NCBI GenBank assembly: GCA_965223485.1
Contig: OZ244993.1
Span: 1,054,001-1,118,000 of the forward strand
DNA length: 64,000 nt
Direction: 5' to 3'
Source of the DNA: VXPQ01 sp965223485
GTDB lineage: Bacteria; Bacteroidota; Rhodothermia; Rhodothermales; VXPQ01
Shown: piece after piece, positions 7,468-17,685 of the stretch
Numbering within the stretch: position 1 is the first letter of the stretch
How the letters are laid out: the number at the start of each line of letters is the position of its first letter
Notes under the pieces: model-generated
The model's input: the letters and a program-made list of their open reading frames with translations, nothing else
What the model was told of the DNA's origin: nothing
Database searches by the model: none
Made by a program: the position numbers and the translations under genes

Positions 7468-10400
7468 TTAACTTCTATCCAGCGTAGGCAACAGATCCGT
7501 AAGGTCGAGCCCAAAGACAGCAAGACGTATATCTTGTTTTTCTTGCTCAAGGGCTTCCGCTTTTTTGTTTAACCATGCGACCATGTCATAAAAATTGAGA
7601 AGCACTCCAGTATCAGGGCACTTCCAGGAGCGCGTTTCCTCGTGGTGTGTCAATAACAGGCAACCAGCCTTGCAATAGGAGGCCCGCAAATACTGTCCTA
7701 CTAATTGATCGTGGAGCGCTTTGTCAAGATCGGCCAATGACTTTTTGTGCGCGATTTTTACTTCTATGACAGCTTTCTGATCATTGTTAATAGCCAAAAG
7801 TCGGATGTCTGTACATTTGCGGTCGGCGACTTGCTCTTCTCGCGTTACCTTATAGGCACCTTCTGCCTTATCCCGGATACGTCGGGCAAGCGTACGCTGC
7901 ATTTCTTCCTCATTGTCGATTCTTCTGACCGTTTTTCGATCTGTGAAATCGTCGTAAGACAAATCTTCCTGAATATTTTTGAGCTGATTCATCATAAGGA
8001 AAAACAGGCTGTCTCTGTTCTTTCGAGACCTCTCGACAGACGGAGACATAAGACCCTGATGGTTGAACAAGCCGCCTCTGTCTTGCGATGGCATCTCAGG
8101 GCGATGTTCAAGTTTGGTCACATGCTCGGGGGCATACGGGGCAAACTCGGTATCGGTCGCTGTTCGTTGTCGAACACGGAGTCGGATATAGTCGGAACGG
8201 TCCGCGAACTCGTCCTCATCCGCGAGGGCTAGGGCGACACGGCGAGCTTCCGGCCCAGGCGTGTTGAGCAATCTGGAAAGCAAAAAATCCCGTGCCTGTT
8301 GAGCGTTATCCCTTGTATTTGGAGAGTATACCCCTTCGTGAACCTGATCTTCTTCTGACCGGATGAATATATAGGCATACCGGACAAGTTGTCCAAGAGC
8401 ATCGGCATGCCGGGCGGGGTCTGTGATTTTGAAAAGGGCAACATCGTGATCGCCGAACAAGTGGGCGAATATTTCGATGGCCCGTTCGCGAACGACAGGG
8501 TCCTCATTGTCCGCAAGTCCTGCAATCAGCACCTGTGTTCCACGTTCCGCATCGAATCGGAATAGCCCCCTGAGCCATGTGAGAGCCAGCCCGTTAACCG
8601 GAGCGGTCGTGTAGTTCTCGGCGCACACACGCGCAATTTTGCTCCGCTCCTCTTCGTTGCATGTCTCAGATAGAATGCGTAGCACAGAGGCAAGGTGATA
8701 CGCTCCCCATTCCACTTGCAAGAAGGCATTTGCTTGCGACATGAGTGCAGTAAACAGGCGGTGCGCTAAGAGTTGTTTGAGGCAATCCGGCGCTGTTGTC
8801 AGTTTGTGCAGGATTGGAAAAAGGTCGTCACTATCGGTGATATTGAGTTCAGCACTCAATTCTCCGCCGATAGATTCATCCACTTCCTCGGGATGCGATT
8901 GTGTGAGATCGGCGATGAACGAGGGAAAGTTGTTCAACTCGACGGTCGCGTAAATTGCTGTGATACAAGCTTCTTTGAGTGACAAGGAAGCTGTCCATCC
9001 TGGCGTCGAGGCTTCGGCATAGACGCACCAAAGTCCACAGAGCCATTTCCAAGGCGTGCTGTTCCTTTCCTCAATCGGGCGCGCGGACCAAAGCACCGGC
9101 GGAGTAGACGTACGCCAGAATTCCTGCATGGCCTGCTGGGCGCGGTCGGCGATGTCTTGGCTGAACGCTTGCGTTATCGCCTCCTTGTTCCAGGTATTGT
9201 ATTTTGGTCCCAGATCAGGCTCACACCACCATCGAAAAAGCCAGTACACAGTATTTTCTCGTTTCTCCTCTGAGAAAGCGTCCTCAGGATTTTCGAGCAA
9301 TTCGTCTCGCCAATTTGTCCATTTCTCGTACTGTGCTTTACGGTCGTTCCGCATGCGTTTACTCTGTGCAAGTTGGCGCTCCAAGCGCTCTTGTCTTCCT
9401 TCGTTTTGTCCCGGTGGCGCCGTGTTGTCTTCAAATATCTGTTCAAGGGCTGGATTATCCTTAAGCATGGGACGGATAGTATCCAATTCTGAGGCGTCTC
9501 GTCCGCGTTCGCGCCAAATATGAATCCATGCGAGGAGTGCTACGCCGCGCCGTTCGGGTCGGCTTTCGTCTGCAATGGCTGTTTCCAGCCAAGGCCGATC
9601 AACCTCAGTTAACCGAACTGCCAGACTGTTCTCTAAAATATTCTCTAAACGGTCTATGTCATTCCGATGCGGGATGTCCTCCTCTATGTATGCCAATTCG
9701 GTCCAAAAAGCCGCGCTTCGCAGCGTTAGATTATCTTTAAAGTGTTCCCTGAGATTTTCGAACGTTTTACGCCAGCCGTTTCCACTCGAATCGAATAGGG
9801 AAGCAATGACACAAGCCCGGATCAATTCGTCGTCCGGGTGCCGATGAGGTTCTTTAGATAATTGTCGGTCACACAATCTTGCGAGCGCTTCCGAAAGATG
9901 ATAAAATTTGCTGTGAATGGGATAAAATTGCTGTATCGGCGTGCGTTCGCGCCAGATGAGGTTAGCCATTTTGTCCCGGAAAGCAACAGCAGGTTCCGAC
10001 CAGGGGTCAATGGTTGCTACGATGCTCCCTGATGCCCCAGCAAAGCCCCCAGTGATTGCCTTCGATTCGGGTCTCTGCTCCATAAGCGTCATCAACTCGT
10101 CCGCCGTGATGACCCGAGGAAAAAGATATTCTACGACCCGGCGCACGATTTCATTAGGCCAGGATGACTCCTCAAGCAACATATCGTCTGCAATCTCGCG
10201 AACGGCATCGTCGAGACCGCAAGCAAGCATGGCCCGGATGGCGGTAATGCGATGGTATTCATGCCAAGTTGGATCAAGGGCAGCGGCATGAGCCAGATCG
10301 GCACAGTCCATGATTGGCCCTTCGAGAATTATCTCGAGTAGTAACCCGCGCACCTCTTCGTTTGTCGGACCGTTGCCCCAGCACTCTCGTATCACCGGGG

Positions 10401-11916
10401 CGAGCCTTGGGTCTGCAAGTCTTGGCGCTTCGCGTAAAATCTCCCAGTGTAGGCCATGCCAGCCTCCTTGGCCGTATTTGTCAACAAACTTGCGAATGAG
10501 TCTACTTCGCGTGTCAAGGTCGAGCGTCTCGGGATCGCCGAGCGAGAGAAGCGCCTCCGGTTCGCGCTCGATCAGTTCTTTGCACACATCTTTATCCCAG
10601 AGAGCAAGCCACGCAGCGATTTCTCGCATAAAGGGGAATACAACCCTAGCGTCGTATTGCTCTGTAAACAACAGGCGAAATACTGCCTCCGTGGACATTT
10701 TCTGATTGCGCAGTGCCCGCAAGCGACAGGCGGCAAGGTATTCCTGGACCGAACGATGATGGAAGCGAACACACCCGTAGGTGGCAGGGGAAAAAAGGCC
10801 TCTTCGCAACAAAGTCTGTTGCTCTTTTGGTGTCCAGTCCCGCAGAAATTTCGCCGCTTCGAGAACGTTGTATGTACGGGTGGCGTCCAGCGTTTGATCG
10901 GACGATCGGATTGTGCGTGCGAGTGCGAGCGCCAGGCGCTCCGCCCCAAGCCGAGCCTTCTCGTCGGTGAGGACACCCCGGTCTGGACGTTCGGGATCAT
11001 CCTCCAGTCTGACTCGGACATTATCTTCGTGCTGCTTTGCCCGGGTGCCGAGACTTTTCGAATCGTTCCAGATGGCGATGAGTTGGATCAAGTCCAGTGG
11101 ACGACGGGCGAATGACCATGCTTTTTGTTTGAAGACCTCGTCAAGAAACGCAGAGGGCTCATTCATGCCAGACTCCTCCGCGAAGCGTTCGATTTGCTCC
11201 CCGCTCATCGGAAGCATAGCGACTGTTTGTATACCATCCTCAATTGAAACAAATCCTTCCGGTTGGCTGGTATCAGCAGACTGGTTCTGCATAGCTTCTT
11301 CCGCACGGAAGATGTCTATGTCCTGGTTTCGCTCAAGCGACTTAAGGAATATCTCTTCGGACGAACGAGAAGGTATATTTTCACGTTTTCGCAGCACTGG
11401 CAGTCTATCCTGCACTGTGGGCAAGTCGCGATCTGGACGCCAGTCGCTGGGGCGACAGGATATGATGACATGGACACGGTGAAGGTGGCCATCTATTTCT
11501 CTCGATAGTCGGTTGAGTGCCCGGTCGAGTTTTCCGTCGGTAAGTTTGAGTTCATCCAGCGCGTCAAGGAAGAACCAGCCCGGCTCCTGTCCATCCGATT
11601 TCCACTTCACGAATTGCCTCTCATCTTCTGGCGAAATGAGAGGGGTAAAGGGTTCACTATCCAGGGACTCCAGTTCAACGAAGAAGGCGAATTTGTCTTT
11701 TGTAACAAGCTTCTTCTTTTGCTGCTTCATCTCTTCGGTTTTGCCAGACCCCGCCTCCGCCAGCAGGATAACCCGACTGTATTTCAGTAATTTTGGCCAG
11801 CCAAAAACTCCCGGCTGAAAATCATAGCTTCTCAGAAAGCCAAACCGCCCCATATCTCCGAGTTCCTCGTCCGTGGGTTCTCGGAATCGCCGGTCAAGGT
11901 CTATAAATTTTGTCAT
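7468..11916 (-). CDS. NACHT/STAND NTPase with C-terminal PD-(D/E)XK-like domain
   Basis: The 1482-residue protein has Walker A AEAGSGKTE at 53-61, a NACHT-style Walker B WFFLDALDEL at about 114-123, sensor-like VHVIISCRPSDW near 148-159, and the winged-helix motif FHHRSVQEYLAA near 400. A helical-repeat region of some 850 residues follows. The end looks nuclease-like: D1370, then E1385-V-K1387 (VIEVK) and QLVGQYL, which fits a PD-(D/E)XK core with a following Gln. By analogy with bacterial NACHT and Avs proteins, the repeats would sense a phage component and the tail would act as effector. The order NTPase-sensor-nuclease is the reverse of classical Avs. It diverges from the type ISP gene. 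Confidence 0.8.
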   Translation of the reverse strand: MTKFIDLDRRFREPTDEELGDMGRFGFLRSYDFQPGVFGWPKLLKYSRVILLAEAGSGKTEEMKQQKKKLVTKDKFAFFVELESLDSEPFTPLISPEDERQFVKWKSDGQEPGWFFLDALDELKLTDGKLDRALNRLSREIDGHLHRVHVIISCRPSDWRPDRDLPTVQDRLPVLRKRENIPSRSSEEIFLKSLERNQDIDIFRAEEAMQNQSADTSQPEGFVSIEDGIQTVAMLPMSGEQIERFAEESGMNEPSAFLDEVFKQKAWSFARRPLDLIQLIAIWNDSKSLGTRAKQHEDNVRVRLEDDPERPDRGVLTDEKARLGAERLALALARTIRSSDQTLDATRTYNVLEAAKFLRDWTPKEQQTLLRRGLFSPATYGCVRFHHRSVQEYLAACRLRALRNQKMSTEAVFRLLFTEQYDARVVFPFMREIAAWLALWDKDVCKELIEREPEALLSLGDPETLDLDTRSRLIRKFVDKYGQGGWHGLHWEILREAPRLADPRLAPVIRECWGNGPTNEEVRGLLLEIILEGPIMDCADLAHAAALDPTWHEYHRITAIRAMLACGLDDAVREIADDMLLEESSWPNEIVRRVVEYLFPRVITADELMTLMEQRPESKAITGGFAGASGSIVATIDPWSEPAVAFRDKMANLIWRERTPIQQFYPIHSKFYHLSEALARLCDRQLSKEPHRHPDDELIRACVIASLFDSSGNGWRKTFENLREHFKDNLTLRSAAFWTELAYIEEDIPHRNDIDRLENILENSLAVRLTEVDRPWLETAIADESRPERRGVALLAWIHIWRERGRDASELDTIRPMLKDNPALEQIFEDNTAPPGQNEGRQERLERQLAQSKRMRNDRKAQYEKWTNWRDELLENPEDAFSEEKRENTVYWLFRWWCEPDLGPKYNTWNKEAITQAFSQDIADRAQQAMQEFWRTSTPPVLWSARPIEERNSTPWKWLCGLWCVYAEASTPGWTASLSLKEACITAIYATVELNNFPSFIADLTQSHPEEVDESIGGELSAELNITDSDDLFPILHKLTTAPDCLKQLLAHRLFTALMSQANAFLQVEWGAYHLASVLRILSETCNEEERSKIARVCAENYTTAPVNGLALTWLRGLFRFDAERGTQVLIAGLADNEDPVVRERAIEIFAHLFGDHDVALFKITDPARHADALGQLVRYAYIFIRSEEDQVHEGVYSPNTRDNAQQARDFLLSRLLNTPGPEARRVALALADEDEFADRSDYIRLRVRQRTATDTEFAPYAPEHVTKLEHRPEMPSQDRGGLFNHQGLMSPSVERSRKNRDSLFFLMMNQLKNIQEDLSYDDFTDRKTVRRIDNEEEMQRTLARRIRDKAEGAYKVTREEQVADRKCTDIRLLAINNDQKAVIEVKIAHKKSLADLDKALHDQLVGQYLRASYCKAGCLLLTHHEETRSWKCPDTGVLLNFYDMVAWLNKKAEALEQEKQDIRLAVFGLDLTDLLPTLDRS

Positions 11917-12201
11917 GACTATCTTCGATTCGGTTTCTCCGTGATCCTATGAGCCATTGCCCTGTATACCGGCAACCTGTGGCGGATTCGGTTCATACGA
12001 GGCTTCTATGCGCTACTCATGGATAAAATCCATACATTGGCGGGCAATGTTCGAACGGGACCGGATCTTCTGGCCAAAGCGGAAGGACCTCATTGAACCT
12101 GATCTCGTGTCAGGTGGATTCATTCGCTCTGTACCGGGTAATTTTAAGAATTAGAGGGGAGTGGCAACCAGTACCTCCTGACATAACTATCGAATAATTC
12201 C

Positions 12202-15200
12202 GTGGCCCCCCAAACCCTCTTTTCAACGTATTTGCGGAATCTCGCCGAGGTAAATCGACGAGGCGACGCACGGGAAGAGTCCTTCTACCCGGCGCTGGCG
12301 GATATGCTGGGGGAGATGGCCCACGCTGCCGGGAAAAAGCACATCCATGTCACCACGCTTCCCAAACCTACCGAGGGCGGCAATCCGGATTTCCGGCTCT
12401 GGAACGGCAAGGACCGGATCGTTGGCTATATCGAAGCCAAGAAGCCGACCGAAGAGCAGCTGGATAATATTGAGAACACCGAGCAACTTAAACGCTACCG
12501 CTCAACATTTCCCAATCTCATCCTCACCAACTTTCTTGAGTTCCGCTTGTACAGAGATGGCGATCTCGTGGAGACAGTTCAGGCAGGTCGGCCTTTTATA
12601 CTCAACGCAGCGCGCACAACGCCGCCTCTCGAAAATCGGGACGAACTCTATGCTCTGCTTGATCGCTTCCTGGGCTTTGCGCTACCCCAAACATTCACTG
12701 CCGAATCTCTTGCCGTCGAACTGGCGAAACGTACGCGCCTTCTCCGCGATGTGATCGGCGAACAGTTCGATCAGGAACAAGATGCTCCCGGTGCTCTCAC
12801 AGGTTTTTTCGAGGCATTTCAGAAGTATCTCATCGGCTCGCTGACACGGGAAGAATTCGCGGATCTATTCGCCCAGACGATTACGTACGGCCTGTTTGCT
12901 GCCCGCACCCGGGCCGGAGACGACTTCAATCGGCGTGTCGCATTCGACAAGATCCCGCACACCATCGGTGTTTTGCGCGATTTGTTTCGCTTCATTTCAC
13001 TTGACGACTTGCCCGATTCCCTTGCCTGGTGCGTGGACGATCTTGCCGAAGTACTGGCCGTAGCCGATGCCCCTGGTATTCTCGATCGGTACTACCACGA
13101 GGGCAAGGGCAGCGATCCGATCGTTCATTTCTATGAGACCTTTCTGGCGCAATACGATCCCGACGAGCGCGAGCGCAGGGGAGTATACTACACGCCTGAA
13201 CCGGTAGTCGGCTACATCGTGCGCTCTCTGCACGGCTTGCTAAAGACGGAATTCGACCAGCGCGACGGTTTGGCCTCTGATGGAGTGACGCTACTGGACC
13301 CGGCAGCGGGGACCATGACTTTTGTTGCTCGCGCCGCTCGAGAAGCCGTCGCCGAGTTCGAGGATAAATACGGCAGTGGCGGAAAAGAGGATTTTATCCG
13401 TCGGCATATCCTCAAGAACTTCTACGCTCTTGAGTTGATGATGGCCCCCTACGCGGTCGGCCACCTCAAGATGAGCTTTTTTCTCGAAGAGCTTGGCCAC
13501 AGGCTTGCCGACGATGAGCGTATGCCCTTCTATCTCACGAATACCCTTGATACGGAGGAACTCGAACAAACCCACATGCCTTTCTATTCCGCTCTTGCCG
13601 AAGAATCCCGTCTTGCCGGCGAGGTCAAGAAAAAGGCGCCGATTCTTTGCATCCTGGGTAATCCACCCTATTCGGGCCATTCGAGCAACAAGGGTGACTG
13701 GATAAAGGGGTTGATTGACGATTACAAGCAGGTAGATGGCAAGCCGCTGGGTGAGAAGAACCCGAAATGGCTCCAGAACGATTACGTCAAGTTTCTCCGG
13801 TTTGCCCAGTGGAAAATTGAGCAGGCCGGGCATGGCGTCGTGGGAATGATCACCGACCATAGCTACCTCGACAATCCAACCTTTCGCGGGATGCGCCAGA
13901 ACCTGATGCGCACTTTCGATGATATCTATATTCTTGATCTCCACGGTAATTCGCAGAAGAAAGAGCGTTGTCCGGATGGCAGCCCCGATAAGAACGTCTT
14001 CGATATTCGCCAAGGCGTAGCCATTGCTTTTTTTGTCAAACGCATTGCCAATAAAGATCGCGATGCCAAAGTCTATTACGCCGAACGATACGGAACTCGG
14101 GAGAGCAAATATGATTGGCTGGATGTCCAGGATCAAGGCAGTACCGAATGGCAAGAGATAAAACCCTCTTCAAAGGAATACCTGTTCAGGCCGCGTGACG
14201 AAGCGCTCGAAGCCCAGTATCGCCGGTTCGTTACCATTCCCGACGTGTTTCAGGATAATAGTGTCGGCATCGTCACCGCACGGGACCACCTGACCATTCA
14301 CTGGTTCCCGGAGGAGGTGTGGGATACTGTCCGGGTTTTTTCGCGGATGGAGCCGGAATTAGCCCGACAGGCGTACGCACTTGGCGACGACGTACAGGAC
14401 TGGAAGGTGACACTGGCGCAGGATGATCTGCTTGATTCTGGCCTCACTCGTGAAAAGGTGGTCCCGATTCTCTACCGGCCTTTTGACATGCGCCAAACCT
14501 ATTACACAGGCCGGTCGCGGGGTTTTATTTGCCGGCCTCGCTCCGAGGTCATGCGACACATGCTGGTCGGGGATAATTTGGCGTTGATGCTGCCGAAGCG
14601 CGTTGAACATGTGGGAACTTGGCAACACGCTTTCGTCACAAAGGGTATCTCTGGGCATGTCGCTGTTTCACTAAAAACCATTGATTATCATTTCCCGCTC
14701 TATCTCTATCCCGCCGCCGACCGCAGCGATCTTTTCGCCCATCACGAGCCATCCAAACGACAACCGAACCTGAATCTTAAACTGGTTGCGGCACTAACAG
14801 GGGCACATGGCCAGGCTCCCTCACCTGAAGAGATTTTCCACTATGTTTACGCCATTCTGTATTCCCCTGCCTATCGCAGGAAATACGCCGAATTTCTTCG
14901 GACCGACTTCCCGCACGTACCATTTACGTCGGACCGGGAATTGTTTATCGAAGTTGCCGCTCTCGGCGAACGCCTGACCGCTCTGCATCTGCTCACGTCG
15001 CCGGAACTTGATCCGCCGACCTGTCGCTTCGAAGGCCAAGGCGATGCGGTCGTTGCGCGGACGAAGCCGCAGGGCTTTCGCTATGACGCCGACGAAGAAC
15101 GCATGTACATCAACAAGACCCAGTACTTCGGCCCGGTTTCTTCGGACGTGTACGCATACCGAATAGGCGGTTATCAGGTCTGCGACAAATGGCTGAAGGA

Positions 15201-15345
15201 CCGAAAGGAACGTTGCCTTGATCTCAACGACATCAAAACCTACTGCCGAATAGTGACAGCCATTGAGCACACAATCGCCATTCAGGAGGAGATTGACAGC
15301 CTCTATCCAAGTACCGAAGAAAATTGCGTAACGATTCCAGATTAG
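12202..15345 (+). CDS. Type ISP single-polypeptide restriction-modification enzyme
   Basis: One 1047-residue protein carries all activities. The N-terminal nuclease has PD at 62-63 and E78-A-K80 (NPDFRLW then GYIEAKKP). The middle holds AdoMet motif I LLDPAAGTMTF near 362 and motif IV NPPY near 488. The C-terminal half is the target-recognition region. Some type ISP enzymes carry a helicase module between nuclease and methyltransferase; here the first 300 residues are shorter and I do not see clear Walker motifs, so the protein may instead be a type IIG-like nuclease-methyltransferase. The start is GTG with no clear Shine-Dalgarno. The 285-base gap to the divergent NACHT gene must hold both promoters. 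Confidence 0.85.
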   Translation: MAPQTLFSTYLRNLAEVNRRGDAREESFYPALADMLGEMAHAAGKKHIHVTTLPKPTEGGNPDFRLWNGKDRIVGYIEAKKPTEEQLDNIENTEQLKRYRSTFPNLILTNFLEFRLYRDGDLVETVQAGRPFILNAARTTPPLENRDELYALLDRFLGFALPQTFTAESLAVELAKRTRLLRDVIGEQFDQEQDAPGALTGFFEAFQKYLIGSLTREEFADLFAQTITYGLFAARTRAGDDFNRRVAFDKIPHTIGVLRDLFRFISLDDLPDSLAWCVDDLAEVLAVADAPGILDRYYHEGKGSDPIVHFYETFLAQYDPDERERRGVYYTPEPVVGYIVRSLHGLLKTEFDQRDGLASDGVTLLDPAAGTMTFVARAAREAVAEFEDKYGSGGKEDFIRRHILKNFYALELMMAPYAVGHLKMSFFLEELGHRLADDERMPFYLTNTLDTEELEQTHMPFYSALAEESRLAGEVKKKAPILCILGNPPYSGHSSNKGDWIKGLIDDYKQVDGKPLGEKNPKWLQNDYVKFLRFAQWKIEQAGHGVVGMITDHSYLDNPTFRGMRQNLMRTFDDIYILDLHGNSQKKERCPDGSPDKNVFDIRQGVAIAFFVKRIANKDRDAKVYYAERYGTRESKYDWLDVQDQGSTEWQEIKPSSKEYLFRPRDEALEAQYRRFVTIPDVFQDNSVGIVTARDHLTIHWFPEEVWDTVRVFSRMEPELARQAYALGDDVQDWKVTLAQDDLLDSGLTREKVVPILYRPFDMRQTYYTGRSRGFICRPRSEVMRHMLVGDNLALMLPKRVEHVGTWQHAFVTKGISGHVAVSLKTIDYHFPLYLYPAADRSDLFAHHEPSKRQPNLNLKLVAALTGAHGQAPSPEEIFHYVYAILYSPAYRRKYAEFLRTDFPHVPFTSDRELFIEVAALGERLTALHLLTSPELDPPTCRFEGQGDAVVARTKPQGFRYDADEERMYINKTQYFGPVSSDVYAYRIGGYQVCDKWLKDRKERCLDLNDIKTYCRIVTAIEHTIAIQEEIDSLYPSTEENCVTIPD

Positions 15346-15447
15346 CCGCAGACAGAGATTTTCCTGATGAGTGCCACTTTGCCGTAACCTCCCGCTTTAC
15401 ACTACACACCACCGTCGCCTGCCAAACACCAGTCACATAACGCGAAA

Positions 15448-17652
15448 ATGAATTCAGCGATGCGCTTTTCGAAGATTGGGTCCCTTATAGTCGGGGCTGT
15501 AGTGGCTTATGTGGTGGTGGCTATCTCGGCTCCAATGATTGCTCTTGCGCAGCCAGCACAGGTTCCTGCCACTCAGGAAACCAATACACTAAGCGAGGCT
15601 TCGGGGGCTGACACGATAAACGGTACGCAGATGGCGTACGGTGATACCCAGCAGGGCTCTGATCGTTATTCCAATGCAGAAATCGACCAAAGAGTCAACG
15701 AACTCCACCGCGAATTTCTGAATGATCGGACGAATGATCTCGACAGGTGGTTGAATTTCATTGCCCTAGTCTTGACATTTTTCGCTATTGCTATTCCTAT
15801 CGCTGCCTTCTTTGGATTCAGGGAATTTCGGGAACTCAAACAAGAGGCACGTGAAGCTATTAAAGAAGTAGAAGAAAATGTAAAAGAAACCCAACGTTTA
15901 AAAAAAGAGGCTGAGAAGAATGTAGATGAGATCACCGAGAGGCTTCGGAATTTGAACGCTGAAAATGCTGCCAACGATCCTACCGCGGGAGAACAGGCCG
16001 AGGCCGTCAGCAATGATCCGGAGGCATCGCTGATGGATAGAGCGATTGCCCGCGCTATTTCTCTTCAGAAAGAAGGAGAAATAGAGGGTGCTATCAAAGT
16101 ATGGCAGGGCATTGCCTATTCCAACGAAGAAATCGACAATGATCTTGCTGCTCGTGCCTGGTTTTCTGTTGGTTACCTCAAAGGTGTAAGAGGAGATAAG
16201 ACTAACTTTGAAGAAGTACTTTTAGCTTATGACGAAGCGATCCGTCGAAAACCGCGCTATGCCGGAACCTACAACAACCGTGGCGCTGCTAAGGCTGCGC
16301 TGGACAGATATGAAGATGCCATCGTTGACTATGATGAAGCGGCCCGACTGCAACCGGACAATGCCGGAATATATAGCAACCGTGGCGCTGCCCAGGCTGC
16401 ACTGGATAGATATGAAGACGCCATCGTTGACTATGACAAAGCGATCCGACTGCAACCGGATAATGCCGTGATATATAGCAACCGTGGCGCTGCCAAGGCC
16501 AAACAGGGCCGATATGAAAACGCCATCGTTGACTATGACGAAGCGATCCGACTGCAACCGGACAATGCCAAAGTTTACAGTAACCGTGGCATGGCTAACG
16601 CTGCAAGGGGCCAATATGAAGACGCTATCGTTGACTATGACAAAGCGATCCGTCTGCAACCGGACAATGCCGCAGTCTATGGTATTCGTGGCATTGCCAA
16701 GGCCGAACTGGAGCGATATGAAGATGCTATTGTTGACTACGACGAAGCGATTCGATTGAAGCCGGACAATGCCAAAGTCTATGGTATCCGTGGTATTGCC
16801 AAAGCTGAACTGGGTGAATACCAAGATGCTATTGCCGACTACGACGAAGTGATTCGACTGCAACCGGATGATGCCGGGACCCACAACAACCGTGGCGCTG
16901 CCAAGGCTAGATTAGGTCGGTACGAAGATGCCATTGCTGACTACAATGAAGTGATCCGTTTGAAACCGGACCATGCCAGAGCTTACTATAATCGTGGCAT
17001 TGCAAATGGCAACTTGGGCCGGCACGAAAATGCCCTCGCTGATTACGACGAAGCGATTCGCCTCAATCCGGATGCCGGGTTCTACAACAACCGTGGTAGT
17101 GCCAAAGTTAGATTGGGTCGGTATGAAGATGCCATTACTGACTACGACCAAGCGATTCATCTCAACCCGAACGATGCCGAAGCCCATAGCAACCGTGGCG
17201 GTGCGAAGATGAAACTAGGCCAATATGAAGGTGCCATTACAGACTTCAACAAAGCGATTCGCTTGAATCCAGATCTTGCCGAAGCTTACTATGGCCGTGG
17301 TAATACCAAGACCAAACTGGAGCGGTATCAAGATGCCATCGCCGATCTCAACGAAGCGATTCGCTTGGCGCCAGACCTTGTCGAAGCTTACTACTGTCGT
17401 GGTATCTGCAAGACAGGGCTGGATCAATATGAGGATGCTATCACTGACCTCAACGAAGCGCTTCGCTTGAGCCCAGAACATGCCGAAGCTTACAATATGC
17501 GTGGCATTTGCAAGGTTGGACTGGGCCTCGTATCCGAAGCCCGTGCCGATTTTGAGAAAGCATTGGAGATTGCGAAAAGGACTGGGAAAGAAGAGATTAT
17601 TTTATCAGCGGGATTGATGCTGCGAGGCCCTGCTAACAGCGAAGACGCCTGA
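15448..17652 (+). CDS. Membrane-anchored TPR protein with 13 tandem repeats
   Basis: The 734-residue protein has an N-terminal hydrophobic segment (about 12-35, possibly a signal peptide), a second strong transmembrane segment near 103-125 (FIALVLTFFAIAIPIAAFF), and a charged coiled coil at about 128-180. Thirteen consecutive 34-residue TPRs follow, each with an RG.AK turn and a YEDAI.DYDEAIRL-type helix; the ninth is one residue short. It is probably a cell-envelope scaffold binding protein partners through the TPR groove. It starts 102 bases after the type ISP gene on the same strand and closes the defence island, so a partner role is possible but unproven. Confidence 0.85.
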   Translation: MNSAMRFSKIGSLIVGAVVAYVVVAISAPMIALAQPAQVPATQETNTLSEASGADTINGTQMAYGDTQQGSDRYSNAEIDQRVNELHREFLNDRTNDLDRWLNFIALVLTFFAIAIPIAAFFGFREFRELKQEAREAIKEVEENVKETQRLKKEAEKNVDEITERLRNLNAENAANDPTAGEQAEAVSNDPEASLMDRAIARAISLQKEGEIEGAIKVWQGIAYSNEEIDNDLAARAWFSVGYLKGVRGDKTNFEEVLLAYDEAIRRKPRYAGTYNNRGAAKAALDRYEDAIVDYDEAARLQPDNAGIYSNRGAAQAALDRYEDAIVDYDKAIRLQPDNAVIYSNRGAAKAKQGRYENAIVDYDEAIRLQPDNAKVYSNRGMANAARGQYEDAIVDYDKAIRLQPDNAAVYGIRGIAKAELERYEDAIVDYDEAIRLKPDNAKVYGIRGIAKAELGEYQDAIADYDEVIRLQPDDAGTHNNRGAAKARLGRYEDAIADYNEVIRLKPDHARAYYNRGIANGNLGRHENALADYDEAIRLNPDAGFYNNRGSAKVRLGRYEDAITDYDQAIHLNPNDAEAHSNRGGAKMKLGQYEGAITDFNKAIRLNPDLAEAYYGRGNTKTKLERYQDAIADLNEAIRLAPDLVEAYYCRGICKTGLDQYEDAITDLNEALRLSPEHAEAYNMRGICKVGLGLVSEARADFEKALEIAKRTGKEEIILSAGLMLRGPANSEDA
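16219..17570 (+). repeat. 102-bp tandem repeat array encoding TPRs
   Basis: The DNA repeats with a 102-base period through about 13 units. The first six units are nearly identical over stretches such as GACGCCATCGTTGACTATGA, which implies recent unit duplication or gene conversion. Repeat number could vary between strains. It is coding sequence, not CRISPR: there are no spacers. Confidence 0.9.
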
Positions 17653-17685
17653 CTTCCTCGCCTTAACCACCCCAACCCCCACTCC

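Noticed and set aside
11957..12154. 65-codon plus-strand frame in the divergent NACHT/ISP gap
   Set aside because: No ribosome site, no recognisable sequence; the region is expected to hold two promoters.
16219..17570. Regular 102-bp repeats considered as a CRISPR or satellite array
   Set aside because: The units are in-frame TPR codons without spacers, within one long reading frame.
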